NCBI GenBank assembly: GCA_903843225.1
Contig: CAIMOX010000038.1
Location: 62,001-126,000 of the forward strand
Direction: 5' to 3'
Origin: an uncultured Actinomycetes bacterium
Lineage (GTDB): Bacteria > Actinomycetota > Actinomycetes > Nanopelagicales > Nanopelagicaceae
DNA length: 64,000 bases
Part shown: piece after piece, positions 8,553 to 19,717 of the stretch
Numbering within the stretch: the first letter of the stretch is position 1
Layout: every line of letters begins with the position of its first letter
Made by a program: the position numbers and the translations under genes
Notes under the pieces: model-generated
Database searches by the model: none
What the model was told of the DNA's origin: nothing
The model's input: the letters and a program-made list of their open reading frames with translations, nothing else

Positions 8553-9552
8553 CGCCCTTGCCCTCATCCGGTTTATCGGTATCGAAACGTCCGTATGCCT
8601 CCACGATGTCGCCAACGAGACGATTGCGAACGACGTCCTCTGAGCCCAGGTGCAAGAAGGAGATATCTTCGACTCCATCAAGGACCGATTGGACGATCGC
8701 TAACCCCGATTTGGCATAATGTGGAAGATCTACCTGTGTGACATCTCCAGTGATGACCATCTTCGAGCCAAAGCCAAGCCTAGTGAGGAACATCTTCATC
8801 TGCTCGGGCGTCGTATTCTGAGCTTCATCAAGAATCACAAACGCATCATTAAGTGTGCGACCACGCATATAGGCAAGTGGTGCAATTTCAATAATCCCAG
8901 ATTGCATCAACCGTGGAATCGACTCTTGATCAATCATGTCGTGCAGCGCATCAAAGAGCGGACGTAAGTATGGATCAATCTTCTCCTGCAAGCTACCCGG
9001 CAAGAAGCCAAGCTTCTCTCCAGCTTCAACTGCAGGCCGTGTCAAAATAATTCGATTCACCTCTTTGGCTTGCAGCGATTGAATCGCCTTCGCCATCGCG
9101 AGATAGGTCTTTCCGGTACCAGCTGGACCAAGGCCAAAGGTGATCGTATTCGTGTCGATCGCTTCAACATATCGCTTCTGATTCGCCGTCTTTGGACGAA
9201 TGCTCTTCCCACGATTACTCAAAATATTAAGTGAAAGTACTTCGGCAGGATGATCAGCTGGAACCCGCTTCACCATCACGACTGATTGCTCAATAAGTTC
9301 TTCTGTCAAAACCTGGCCACCACGCAATAAGACTAAGAGCTCTTTAATCAGCGACTCGGCGGCCGTACATTCTTGAAGATCTCCACGAAGAAAAATCTCA
9401 TTGCCTCGAACGGTGATAACCGAGTTTGGGAAGGTCTTCTCAATAATTCGCAGGAAGGTATCGCCTGGTCCAACAAGTGCGACCATAGGGATGGCGGTCG
9501 GCACAGTGATTGCGGCGGGGATGCTCGGATCTATATTCATTACTTCAATCAT
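8524..9552 (-). CDS. phoH: PhoH-like ATPase
   Basis: P-loop ATPase of the PhoH/YbeZ family, often encoded with YbeY and linked to RNA processing. It has 342 residues. Walker A is FGLGPAGTGKTYLAMAKA (about residues 138-155) and Walker B is FVILDEAQNTTPEQMKMFLTR. An N-terminal KH-like region precedes the ATPase domain. The ATG at 9552 or 9540 could be the start. It lies 4 bases after the HIT gene and overlaps ybeY. Confidence 0.95.
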   Translation of the reverse strand: MIEVMNIDPSIPAAITVPTAIPMVALVGPGDTFLRIIEKTFPNSVITVRGNEIFLRGDLQECTAAESLIKELLVLLRGGQVLTEELIEQSVVMVKRVPADHPAEVLSLNILSNRGKSIRPKTANQKRYVEAIDTNTITFGLGPAGTGKTYLAMAKAIQSLQAKEVNRIILTRPAVEAGEKLGFLPGSLQEKIDPYLRPLFDALHDMIDQESIPRLMQSGIIEIAPLAYMRGRTLNDAFVILDEAQNTTPEQMKMFLTRLGFGSKMVITGDVTQVDLPHYAKSGLAIVQSVLDGVEDISFLHLGSEDVVRNRLVGDIVEAYGRFDTDKPDEGKGDGYRTFKRV

Positions 9553-9556
9553 AGGA

Positions 9557-9892
9557 TTAACCAGGCGGCCATGCGAACGATCGGCCCCCTAAAAGGTGAA
9601 GATGTGCATGAAAGACGCTCTGACCAGCGCTCTCTCCCGTATTGAAGACGGTTCGGTGGCCAGTGAGCCCCTCTTGCGCTGCGAGAGCGGTTGCGACCTG
9701 AAAAAGCTGTGCGAGCGTCGCTGGCTCTGCTACAGCGAGGTGATCAACATCCTCGTGATGGTTGCGGGGAATGATCAAGATATGAGTAGGCGCCTGCGGT
9801 GTCAGATCTCGAAACGCCACAACGTTGGCATCGGCAAAGAGAAATTCAGTACCGAACTCACCAGAAGCAATTTTGCAGAAGATGCACTCCAT
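9557..9892 (-). CDS. HIT-family nucleotide hydrolase/transferase
   Basis: Histidine-triad protein of 111 residues starting MECIFCKIASGEFG, with the catalytic HAHLHLLGG motif near the C-terminus. Such proteins hydrolyse nucleoside phosphoramidates or related nucleotides; the substrate here is unknown. A GTG at 9904 that overlaps the rsmE stop codon as GTGA is an alternative start. It is part of the hrcA-dnaJ-rsmE-hit-phoH run found in many Actinobacteria. Confidence 0.92.
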   Translation of the reverse strand: MECIFCKIASGEFGTEFLFADANVVAFRDLTPQAPTHILIIPRNHHEDVDHLAVAEPATLAQLFQVATALAAQEGLTGHRTVFNTGESAGQSVFHAHLHLLGGRSFAWPPG

Positions 9893-9900
9893 GATCTCGG

Positions 9901-10623
9901 TCACCAATGTCTCATCAGCGCTTGAACTGCTGAAAGTCCTGCCATGCCGGCATGAGCTGAACGCAATACGGGATTTCCAAGCCGAACTACTTTGCCGCCG
10001 ATCGCCGATAGCTCACGTAATTCGTCAACGCTGATTCCACCTTCTGGTCCAATAATCAAAACTATATGGCGCTGGCTAATTGCCGATGGGGATACGACAA
10101 CACTGAGTTTTTCTTGGGCAGATTCATGCAGGACTAAGAGGAGAGATTTTTCGGTAAAGCGCTCGCGGATTCCAGAGAGTGTGATGGGAGTTTCGACCAC
10201 AGGGATTGTGTAGCGCCGGGATTGCTTGGTCGCCGCGATCGCAGCGTTCTGCCACTTTTCGAGCATATCTTCTTTCCACTTAGCAATACAGTGATCTGAT
10301 TGCCACGGAATAATTCGATCTACGCCGGCCTCTACTAGCAACTCGATCGTCTCGCGCGCTCGATCAGATTTTGTCAGTGCTTGAATAACGACAAGCTCTG
10401 GATGATTTCGGGGCGACTCCCCGCGCTCTGAAATTGAGATAGTAAAACTCTTCTTATCAATCGCGCTAATACTCCCTTGGGCCCATGATCCGCGGCCATC
10501 AGTTACTTGGAGTTCTTCACCGATCTCCATTCTCATCACCTTGATTGCGTGGTGCGCCTCATCGCCATCAATGGTGATCTTGCTACCATCGGTGATTTCC
10601 GGAACAATAAAAAGTGAGAGCAT
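9901..10623 (-). CDS. rsmE: 16S rRNA m3U1498 methyltransferase
   Basis: SPOUT-class methyltransferase that modifies U1498 of 16S rRNA. It has 240 residues: an N-terminal PUA-like RNA-binding domain (about 1-70, with DGDEAHHAIKVMRM) and a C-terminal knot domain with IGPEGGISVDELREL and LGNPVLRSAHAGMAGLSAVQ. It overlaps the dnaJ stop codon by one base and is cotranscribed with dnaJ, as is common. Confidence 0.95.
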   Translation of the reverse strand: MLSLFIVPEITDGSKITIDGDEAHHAIKVMRMEIGEELQVTDGRGSWAQGSISAIDKKSFTISISERGESPRNHPELVVIQALTKSDRARETIELLVEAGVDRIIPWQSDHCIAKWKEDMLEKWQNAAIAATKQSRRYTIPVVETPITLSGIRERFTEKSLLLVLHESAQEKLSVVVSPSAISQRHIVLIIGPEGGISVDELRELSAIGGKVVRLGNPVLRSAHAGMAGLSAVQALMRHW

Positions 10624-11744
10624 CAGCGTTGGAAGGCATCCCGGAATCGGCTAAATATTCCTGATTCACTCTTCTCATCACTTCGGTGCACTGAGACAGT
10701 TGCTGAATTCTCCTTACGAAGTTCGGCAAGCTTCTTGATAAGTGCTTCCTCTTCCTTCCCGAGTTTTGTCGGAGTGGTGACCTCAAGGTGACCGATCAAA
10801 TCGCCTCTACCGCCGCCGCGAAGGCGTGACATACCTAGATCTTTTAGGACAACTCGCTGTCCACTCTGCGCTCCGGCTTTGAATGATATTTCACGCTCGC
10901 CATCAAGTGTCTCAATCGTTACGGCGCCACCTAGTGCAGCCGAAGTCATCGGAATAGAGACTGAGATATGTAGGTTGATGCCATCGCGAAGTAAATATGG
11001 ATGGCCACTTTCGACGATTTCAACGTAGAGATCTCCCGCTGGTCCCCCGCCTGAACCGACTTCACCTTGTCCAGTAAGTTGAATGCGATTACCAGTTTCA
11101 ACTCCGGCGGGGATTTTCACATGAATTGTCTTGCGAGCGCGTATGCGACCATCACCAGCGCATTCACTACAAGGTTCTTTGATCACTGAGCCATATCCCT
11201 GACAGCTCGCACAGGGGCGGCTCGTCATAACCTGGCCAATAAATGAGCGTTGCACCTGCTGGACTTCACCGCGGCCTTTACAAATATCGCAGGTTGTTGG
11301 CTTTGCACCATTAGCACAGCCATTTCCTCCGCACTTGCCACACGACGCTGCAGTCTCGACTTCAAACTCGCGCTCGACTCCAAAACATGCCTCTGCCAAA
11401 TCAACTTCTATGCGGATCAGCGCATCTTCGCCGCGACGCATACGACTACGTGGACCGCGACTACCTCCGCCGCCGAAGAAGGCATCCATGATGTCGCCAA
11501 AGCCAAAATTAGCTCCACCTCCACCAAATTGAGAGAACGGATCTCCACCTGAGTCATAGCTCTGTCGCTTCTTCGGGTCGCTCAGTACTTCATAAGCAAC
11601 CGTGACGAGTTTGAATCGCTCAGCCGAGGCAGGATCTGAATTCACATCCGGATGCAACTCTCTTGCTAGTTTGCGATAAGCCTTTTTTATATCGTCGGCA
11701 GAGGCATCTCGGTTCACACCCAGTGCTTCATAATGCTCAGACAC
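10623..11744 (-). CDS. dnaJ: Chaperone protein DnaJ
   Basis: Hsp70 co-chaperone of 373 residues. It has an N-terminal J domain with HPDVN (about residues 31-35), a Gly/Phe-rich region ([12 protein letters not shown]), four CxxCxGxG-type zinc repeats ([32 protein letters not shown]) and the C-terminal substrate-binding domain. It directly overlaps hrcA by one base, the DnaJ2-type arrangement with hrcA in Actinobacteria. Confidence 0.97.
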   Translation of the reverse strand: MSEHYEALGVNRDASADDIKKAYRKLARELHPDVNSDPASAERFKLVTVAYEVLSDPKKRQSYDSGGDPFSQFGGGGANFGFGDIMDAFFGGGGSRGPRSRMRRGEDALIRIEVDLAEACFGVEREFEVETAASCGKCGGNGCANGAKPTTCDICKGRGEVQQVQRSFIGQVMTSRPCASCQGYGSVIKEPCSECAGDGRIRARKTIHVKIPAGVETGNRIQLTGQGEVGSGGGPAGDLYVEIVESGHPYLLRDGINLHISVSIPMTSAALGGAVTIETLDGEREISFKAGAQSGQRVVLKDLGMSRLRGGGRGDLIGHLEVTTPTKLGKEEEALIKKLAELRKENSATVSVHRSDEKSESGIFSRFRDAFQR

Positions 11745-12448
11745 TATCTTCCCTCACTATCAAAGAATTCACTGATGTATCTTGCAACGGCATGTACGGC
11801 ACCCATCGAACCGGAGTAATCCATTCGAGTCGGTCCGAGAATTCCAACCGCTCCTAGCCCTGCCCCCATGCTTACTACCGATGTCGACTGAAGATTGGCT
11901 AGCACTTGTTCTGATCCGATTGTGACATTTATGGAACTTCCAGCTCCAGCGAGCAACTTCAAGAGCACAACTTGTTCTTCGAGCGCCTCCAAGATGGGAA
12001 AGAGCTCTGCTGCGCTTTCGTGATGCGAACGAGCCAAGTTAGCTGTTCCGGATAAGACCACTCGTTCTTGATCGGGGAGTTGAACGATTGCTACCTGTTG
12101 GGTGATCTGAGCCAAAAGCCTTACTGCTCTCTGGGCGATCTCATCAGGGGCTACCGCGCCTGACATGAAATTTTCAATAGCTCGACGCTCGCCACTTGAG
12201 AGCGGTTTGATCTGCGCGATGCGATCGACGAAGAGTCGGTAACCGCCGTTTGTTGGGATTCGACCAGCGCTGGTGTGAGGTTGGGTAATGAGACCAGCAT
12301 CTTCGAGGATCGCCATGTCATTACGAATAGTGGCGGGTGAGACGCCGAGTCCATGGCGTTCAGCAATCGCCTTTGAACCAACTGGTTCTTGGGTGGCGAC
12401 ATACTCGTCCACGATCGCTCGTAAGATCTCTAATTGACGCTCATGCAT
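11744..12448 (-). CDS. hrcA: Heat-inducible repressor HrcA, unusually short
   Basis: Repressor of heat-shock genes that binds CIRCE elements. The N-terminal winged helix is intact ([57 protein letters not shown]), as is the C-terminal part of the GAF-like domain ([47 protein letters not shown]). Family members usually have about 340 residues; this has 234. The deficit lies in one place, around residues 119-133 between VAIVQLP and [11 protein letters not shown], where the inserted dimerisation domain normally sits. The frame is uninterrupted. No CIRCE element was seen near it. Confidence 0.9.
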   Translation of the reverse strand: MHERQLEILRAIVDEYVATQEPVGSKAIAERHGLGVSPATIRNDMAILEDAGLITQPHTSAGRIPTNGGYRLFVDRIAQIKPLSSGERRAIENFMSGAVAPDEIAQRAVRLLAQITQQVAIVQLPDQERVVLSGTANLARSHHESAAELFPILEALEEQVVLLKLLAGAGSSINVTIGSEQVLANLQSTSVVSMGAGLGAVGILGPTRMDYSGSMGAVHAVARYISEFFDSEGR

Positions 12449-12463
12449 GATCCGCGAACTCTA

Positions 12464-13627
12464 CTAGACCACTAATTCGCGTACGATGCGATCGGCGATC
12501 AGGCGCCCTTGCTGTGTCAGAACTAACGCTCCTTGCGACCAGGCTGCCGGCTCCACATCGCCACTTCCAAGATATGAGCCCACTACCTGCTGCTGGCTAG
12601 AATCGAGAACACTGCGAGGCAGTCCAGTCGCCAGTCGAATCAGCAACATGATCTCTTCACGATTGCGCTCGGCCTCACTCAGAATCTCTTCCTCTTGCAT
12701 TGGTGACGCTGATCTTTCGATGCGCTCACGATAGACAGTGGGATGTTTTACATTCCACCAACGCCTGCCATCAATATGCGAATGGGCGCCAGGACCTGCT
12801 CCCCACCAGTTCTTTCCTTGCCAATACGCAACATTATGGCGGCACGGAGAATCAGATTTAGACCAATTACTTACTTCATACCAATCAAAGCCAGCAGCTC
12901 GCAATTTATTATCAGCGAGGAGGTATTTATCTGCAGTTTCATCATCATCAGGAATGAGAACATCGCCACGCTTTACTTGCGCTGCGAGTTTTGTACCGTT
13001 CTCTATGATTAATGCATAGGCCGAGACGTGAGTAATATCGAGAGCGAGAGCGGCATCCAAGCTCAGCTCCCAATCAGCGAGCGTCTCCCCCGGTGTGCCG
13101 TAGATCAGATCTAATGAAATCTGATCAAATCCAACTTCATGCGCCCACGTAACGACCTTTGAAATGTTCTCTGGATTGTGAGTGCGATCCAAAACCTTCA
13201 GCACATGTGTCGCTGCTGACTGCATACCGATCGAAAGTCGGTTGATCCCTGTTGCTCTATAACCCGCAAGTCGCTCACGAGTCAGGGAGTCTGGGTTAGC
13301 CTCCATCGTGATCTCAACATCATCTGCCAAACTAAAGTTCTTTTCAATTGCCGCGATGACGCGTCCGAGATCTTCTGGCTCCATCAGGCTCGGAGTTCCG
13401 CCACCAAAGAAGATGGTTGGCACGATTGTTGCGTGTGATGCAGCACGAGCCATCGAGATCTCTTCAATAAGGAGGTCGATATAGCCTTGCGACACGTCAG
13501 CGAGGGTCGCATCATCTTTGAGCTCCAACGGCGTGTAGGTGTTGAAGTCACAGTAGCCACAGCGCTTAATGCAATATGGGATGTGGATGTAGAAAGAAAG
13601 CTCCGAACTATCGGCAGATGTAGCCAT
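12464..13627 (-). CDS. hemW: Radical SAM heme chaperone HemW (HemN-like)
   Basis: Radical SAM protein of 387 residues. The [4Fe-4S] motif CIKRCGYC (C-x3-C-x2-C) occurs in YIHIPYCIKRCGYCDFNTY near residue 19, followed by IFFGGGTPSLME and SIGMQSAATHVLKVLDRTH. HemW proteins bind heme and lack coproporphyrinogen oxidase activity despite resembling HemN. It lies between lepA (2-base gap) and hrcA, the conserved actinobacterial order. Confidence 0.93.
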   Translation of the reverse strand: MATSADSSELSFYIHIPYCIKRCGYCDFNTYTPLELKDDATLADVSQGYIDLLIEEISMARAASHATIVPTIFFGGGTPSLMEPEDLGRVIAAIEKNFSLADDVEITMEANPDSLTRERLAGYRATGINRLSIGMQSAATHVLKVLDRTHNPENISKVVTWAHEVGFDQISLDLIYGTPGETLADWELSLDAALALDITHVSAYALIIENGTKLAAQVKRGDVLIPDDDETADKYLLADNKLRAAGFDWYEVSNWSKSDSPCRHNVAYWQGKNWWGAGPGAHSHIDGRRWWNVKHPTVYRERIERSASPMQEEEILSEAERNREEIMLLIRLATGLPRSVLDSSQQQVVGSYLGSGDVEPAAWSQGALVLTQQGRLIADRIVRELVV

Positions 13628-13629
13628 CG

Positions 13630-15495
<1,866 letters not shown>

Positions 15496-15543
15496 GAATA
15501 CCTACCGCCCGTAAAAGTCTAGTCTTAAGAACGATTCGTTGAA

Positions 15544-15819
15544 TTACTTAGAGGCGCTAGAAACTTTGTTGGCCTGCTTAGCAAGCGCTGACTTCTTGTT
15601 CGCTGCAGCGTTTGCATGGATGACACCCTTGGTTACGGCGATATCAAGGCTCTTTGAAGCAACGCGGAGCTCTTCTTTGATCTGTGTGGCATCTCCGGCA
15701 GCAACAGCATCCTTGAAGCGGCGGATAGCGGTCTTCAGGCCTGAGCGAGCTGACTTGTTGCGTGCGTGAGCCTTCTCATTGGTCTTAATACGCTTGATCT
15801 GCGACTTGATATTTGCCAC
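15544..15819 (-). CDS. rpsT: 30S ribosomal protein S20
   Basis: Small basic protein that binds the 5' domain of 16S rRNA. It has 91 residues, starting (V)[20 protein letters not shown] and with the S20 pattern [13 protein letters not shown] and [19 protein letters not shown]. The start codon is GTG, preceded by AAAGG at a longish distance. A non-ATG start is reminiscent of S20 autoregulation in E. coli, which uses a UUG start; whether it matters here is unknown. Confidence 0.95.
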   Translation of the reverse strand: MANIKSQIKRIKTNEKAHARNKSARSGLKTAIRRFKDAVAAGDATQIKEELRVASKSLDIAVTKGVIHANAAANKKSALAKQANKVSSASK

Positions 15820-15927
15820 GTGAAGATTACCTTTTCCTAAAATTTAGCCAGGCCCTTGTGGGCTGGGTTCCTCGAAGGGGAAAGGCTATCAGTCGAGGGT
15901 GGAAAGGCTCAAACTGGCAAATCTGGT

Positions 15928-16887
15928 CTATCGGGCCGAGCGCGCCCGGGCGATCGCGAGGATGCAGCGCTCCAGGGCATAGATCGGGTCAGCGGATGCG
16001 CCTTTGATATCGGCATCAGTCTGAGCCAAGGTGATCACAGCCTGCGAGAGGGTCAATGGACTCCACCCTTGAAGCTGGCGCCTCGCCTTATCAATCTGCC
16101 ATGGTGGGAGCGCAAGCGATGATGCGAGGTCAAAAGCTTTCACTCCCCTGCTGGCACCAGAGACCTTGGCGAGTGTGCGAATAGATGAGGCCAGCGCTGA
16201 GGTGATAAGTACTGGATCAACTCCAGTCTCTAGCGCGCGACGTAAGGTGATGAGAGCAAGATCGGTCTTTCCATCTAGCGTTGCATCCGCAACATCGTAG
16301 CCAGTCGTTTCGACACGACCTTGGTGAAACTTTGCGACATCATCGACATCAATTGTCTTGCCCGCCGCAACGTCAGCAGCAAGTTGTGATGCTGCACCAC
16401 TCATTTCTCGAAGATCTGTGCCTAAGGCATCAACAAGAGCTTGGACCGCATCGACTGTGATCTTGCGGCCCGCTCGTGAAAATTCATCGTGAAGAAATTG
16501 CGCCTTATCGCCATCTTTCTTGATGAGATCGACAGCGATGATTTCGGGTTTTAGCTTCTTCACCTTATCGAGAAGCGCTTTTCCTTTTACGCCACCTTTG
16601 TGCCACAAGACGAGTTCGACCCCATCATCGGGGTTTTCAAGATATTGCGTTATCTCATCTTGTAGATCTTGAGCTAAATCTTGGATCTCACGCAGGACAA
16701 TGATGCGGTCTTCACCAAAGAGTGAGGGCGAGAGCGCATCGGTAATCGCACCGAGTTCAATCTCGCTGCACTCAAGGACAGTTACGGTGGCTCCAGGTTG
16801 CTCGGCGATGACGCCAGCGATCGCACGATCAGCGAGTATTGACTCGCCACCTTGGATCAACGTCAGCCCCACGAGATATCCCACCAT
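15928..16887 (-). CDS. holA: DNA polymerase III subunit delta
   Basis: Clamp-loader delta subunit, 319 residues. It opens the beta clamp on DNA within the tau/gamma-delta-delta' complex. The N-terminal region (VGLTLIQGGESILADRAIAG) and the conserved C-terminal helical domain (LQGWSPLTLSQAVITLAQTDADIKGASADPIYALERCILAI) match HolA. The listed start overlaps comEC by 25 bases; a slightly later start is possible. The order comEA-comEC-holA-rpsT is common in Gram-positive bacteria. Confidence 0.92.
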   Translation of the reverse strand: MVGYLVGLTLIQGGESILADRAIAGVIAEQPGATVTVLECSEIELGAITDALSPSLFGEDRIIVLREIQDLAQDLQDEITQYLENPDDGVELVLWHKGGVKGKALLDKVKKLKPEIIAVDLIKKDGDKAQFLHDEFSRAGRKITVDAVQALVDALGTDLREMSGAASQLAADVAAGKTIDVDDVAKFHQGRVETTGYDVADATLDGKTDLALITLRRALETGVDPVLITSALASSIRTLAKVSGASRGVKAFDLASSLALPPWQIDKARRQLQGWSPLTLSQAVITLAQTDADIKGASADPIYALERCILAIARARSAR

Positions 16888-19025
16888 TTTCTCTTCTGTG
16901 TGCGCATCCTAAGGTCTTGATCGATAGCTATGGCTCCATCCAGATCAGTTCGAAATACCTTTATTCCGCGATTCTCGAGGTCGGTGATCGTACTAGGTGA
17001 GGGATGACCATACGAGTTGCCCGCTCCAACGCTAATAAGAGCGATCCGAGGATGGAGCGCGTCGTAGAGCGGTGGGTATTGATAGGCGGAGCCGTGGTGG
17101 CTTACCTTCATCACATCTACTCTGTGGAGCAGTCCACTATTGACGATCTCCTCCTGAGCCGGCGGCTCAGTATCCCCTGAGGTGTAGAAATTAATGGCGC
17201 CGATTGAAATTAATAGAGCAATGCTCGAATTATTGATTCCCGAGCCATCTCCCGGAAGCGACGGCAATTTTTCAATCTCTGCTCTTGGCCATAGGACCAG
17301 AATTTTTACCGTACCTCGTGGGGATTGGAATTGGAGTGACTGGCCTTGCTGCACGATAACGTGCGGGATCTTCGCCAAAAGCTGCATCGTCTGCGCAAAC
17401 TCCATTACCGGTGCTGGATTATTTGTCACCCATACCGAACCAATGTGTCGGCCTGACATCGCCCCTGCCAGTCCGTTGACATGATCGGCGTGATAATGAG
17501 TCAGAATCAATAACGGGATTTCATGAATGTGAAGTTGGTTAAGGCAACGATCCATTGCAGCGGAATCGGGTCCAACGTCGATAACGATTCCAGAGTTGTT
17601 TCCGAGATTGATGACAGCCCCATCACCTTGCCCAACATCACAGTTCACAATGACCCAGTTCTCCCCCGGCCAACCCGACGCCATTAAGAGATGTACGGCT
17701 ATTGCGACCGCAAGAAGAGTCGCGATCGTTCGCCACTTCTTCGCGGCGATCAGCATCAGTGCCGTGAGGGCAATAGCTGCTCCAATGAAACTCTTGGGTA
17801 CTAGGAGTACGGGGAGAGCTCCCATGTAATGAGCCACTAACACCACCCATGCTGAGAAGGGTTTGCAGACCAACATTAAAATATGGGCCAGGCTGAGTGA
17901 GAGTGGCGATATCAGCGCTGCTATAAAGCCGATAACTGTCACGGGACCAACAACCTCAGCGACCAAGAAGTTCGCCGGTAATGCCACCAGGCTAAATTGG
18001 CCCGAGATCGCCATGATCAAAGGAGTGCAGAAGATTGTGGCAGCGATGGGGATCACCAGTAGTTCGACAAATTTTTTCTTCGTTGTATATCTCAAGAAAT
18101 ATTGCGTGAGAGTCGGGCCAAGAAGCAGGATTCCTGCCGTCGCGCTCACAGAGAGGGCAAAGCCTGGATCGATCGCCTGAAAGGGATCAGCAAGGATGAG
18201 GAATCCAATCGCAAGACCTAATGCAGGCAAGGGGGAACTTCGCTCCCCGCGAGCCTTCCCCACCAAGAGCACGGCTGTCATGACCGAGGCGCGCAGAACT
18301 GATGGGGATGGCCGTACCAGGAATATAAAGGCGACCAGAATAATTGCAGTGATCACTAATCGGATTCGCAATCCTCTGATCAGAAACTGCAGAAGCCAGA
18401 GTAGAAATGCGGCGATAATTGCAAAGTTTTCTCCACTCACTGCGGTGAGATGTGTCAGCCCAGCACGGCGCATATCCGTAACAAATTTTGCGCTCTCCAA
18501 TGAGGTATCACCGATCACCAGTCCCGGGATCAGCGCACCACTCTGCCCGCCAATAGCGATTGCGCTCCTACGAAATGCAGAGCGAATCCTTCCGGCAATT
18601 GAATTTATGGGATCTGTTGGCGAAAATTCAATTAAGGTCTTGCGGGCTGAGATCAACGCAGCCACTCGCCTCTCGCTCGTCGCGAAAATTGTTCCTTCAC
18701 CACGAATCTTCGAGCCTGGTAGAAAGTGGACCTGCCTCGTACTCGAAATTCGGACTGGTAGATGTAACGCATAAGGTTTTCCATCGATGAGCCCTTGATC
18801 CAATGTGGCGAGGAAGGTAGTACTCGCCTGACGAAGATGAGAACCGATCACCTTGGGGCTTCCGACCACTGGATCGCTCTTAACAGTCGCCTGAAAACTG
18901 ATGGTTTTAGCGCCTCGAAGCGGGGAGTGAGAGAGGGCGACTAGGCGAAGTGAAGCATCTGCACTACCAACTAGCAGCGCAATGGCTAAAAGAATAAGAG
19001 ATTTGCGATTGCTGCTCCTAACCAT
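16863..19025 (-). CDS. comEC: ComEC/Rec2-type DNA uptake protein
   Basis: Membrane channel protein for uptake of single-stranded DNA during transformation, 720 residues. It has an N-terminal OB-like region, a multi-helix competence domain (about 165-450, including LTHLTAVSGENFAIIAAFLL) and a C-terminal metallo-beta-lactamase domain with LILTHYHADHVNGLAGAM and MKVSHHGSAYQYPPLYDALH, complete with metal ligands. It follows comEA by 25 bases. No pilus genes are in the window, so a functioning competence system cannot be judged. Confidence 0.94.
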   Translation of the reverse strand: MVRSSNRKSLILLAIALLVGSADASLRLVALSHSPLRGAKTISFQATVKSDPVVGSPKVIGSHLRQASTTFLATLDQGLIDGKPYALHLPVRISSTRQVHFLPGSKIRGEGTIFATSERRVAALISARKTLIEFSPTDPINSIAGRIRSAFRRSAIAIGGQSGALIPGLVIGDTSLESAKFVTDMRRAGLTHLTAVSGENFAIIAAFLLWLLQFLIRGLRIRLVITAIILVAFIFLVRPSPSVLRASVMTAVLLVGKARGERSSPLPALGLAIGFLILADPFQAIDPGFALSVSATAGILLLGPTLTQYFLRYTTKKKFVELLVIPIAATIFCTPLIMAISGQFSLVALPANFLVAEVVGPVTVIGFIAALISPLSLSLAHILMLVCKPFSAWVVLVAHYMGALPVLLVPKSFIGAAIALTALMLIAAKKWRTIATLLAVAIAVHLLMASGWPGENWVIVNCDVGQGDGAVINLGNNSGIVIDVGPDSAAMDRCLNQLHIHEIPLLILTHYHADHVNGLAGAMSGRHIGSVWVTNNPAPVMEFAQTMQLLAKIPHVIVQQGQSLQFQSPRGTVKILVLWPRAEIEKLPSLPGDGSGINNSSIALLISIGAINFYTSGDTEPPAQEEIVNSGLLHRVDVMKVSHHGSAYQYPPLYDALHPRIALISVGAGNSYGHPSPSTITDLENRGIKVFRTDLDGAIAIDQDLRMRTQKRKWWDISWG

Positions 19026-19050
19026 AAGGAAATTCCAATAACTAGGAGGG

Positions 19051-19659
19051 CTAGATCCTTAACTGCGATTTCACGATTGCTAATTTTGATTTTCCAAATC
19101 CCGGGACTTTGGCCAGGCCATCAACTGAGGTGAACTTCCCATGTGTATTTCGATAGGCGATGATCTTTCCCGCCATCACTGGACCAACGCCTGCTAAGAC
19201 CTGAAGTTGAGTAGCCGTAGCAGAATTAATATTGACGACAATCGTGCTGCTCTTCCCATGTCCCGAGGTGCCCTTGGAAGAACTGATAACTACTGGTGGT
19301 GCGCCAACTACTATCTGCTCACCATCCACCACCACATGGGCAAGATTGATATCAGTTAACGAAACCCCTTTGAGCGCACCACCGGCAGCTGCGATTGCAT
19401 CGGCCGCTCGCGAGCCAGTCGGTAGTGTGTAAATATTGGGATGTAACACCTTTCCGGCAACATCAACGACCACTGTTGAAGCTATAGGTGATGCCGATGC
19501 AGTTGGCGTGAGTGCTCCCATAGTGATCGAAGGCTTCGGTGATGGTGAGGCATTTCCCTGAGCGAGCGAGAAGAAGAGTGCACCGATTGCTAGGGTGCTG
19601 CCAAAAATAATGTAGAGCAGGCGACGCGCAGTATCTGAAAATTGAGGCAAAGTAAGCAT
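19051..19659 (-). CDS. comEA: ComEA-like helix-hairpin-helix DNA-binding protein
   Basis: Membrane-anchored DNA receptor of the uptake machinery, 202 residues. There is one N-terminal membrane helix (LLYIIFGSTLAIGALFFSLA), a Ser/Pro/Thr linker, a SLBB domain (about 65-125; VVDVAGKVLHPNIYTLPTGS) and a C-terminal HhH pair (INSATATQLQVLAGVGPVMA, DGLAKVPGFGKSKLAIVKSQ). It is paired with comEC. TACCTT lies six bases before the ATG, suggesting a leaderless promoter. Confidence 0.93.
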   Translation of the reverse strand: MLTLPQFSDTARRLLYIIFGSTLAIGALFFSLAQGNASPSPKPSITMGALTPTASASPIASTVVVDVAGKVLHPNIYTLPTGSRAADAIAAAGGALKGVSLTDINLAHVVVDGEQIVVGAPPVVISSSKGTSGHGKSSTIVVNINSATATQLQVLAGVGPVMAGKIIAYRNTHGKFTSVDGLAKVPGFGKSKLAIVKSQLRI

Positions 19660-19665
19660 GGCGGC

Positions 19666-19671
19666 AAGGTA
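19666..19671 (-). promoter_or_regulatory. -10-like TACCTT before comEA
   Basis: TACCTT is placed 6 bases before the comEA ATG with no ribosome-binding site, as expected for a leaderless transcript. Confidence 0.45.
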
Positions 19672-19717
19672 TATCGGCTCACAGGATGCGATCTGATCAG
19701 AGTTGAGCTGGTGTTAA

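Noticed and set aside
18196-18774. 192-residue plus-strand ORF opposite comEC
   Set aside because: It lies antisense to the conserved comEC frame, is Arg/Ser-rich with no domain, and has no start signals.
16863-19659. Complete natural-competence system
   Set aside because: Only comEA and comEC are here; pilus, ATPase and dprA genes are not in the window, so activity cannot be claimed.
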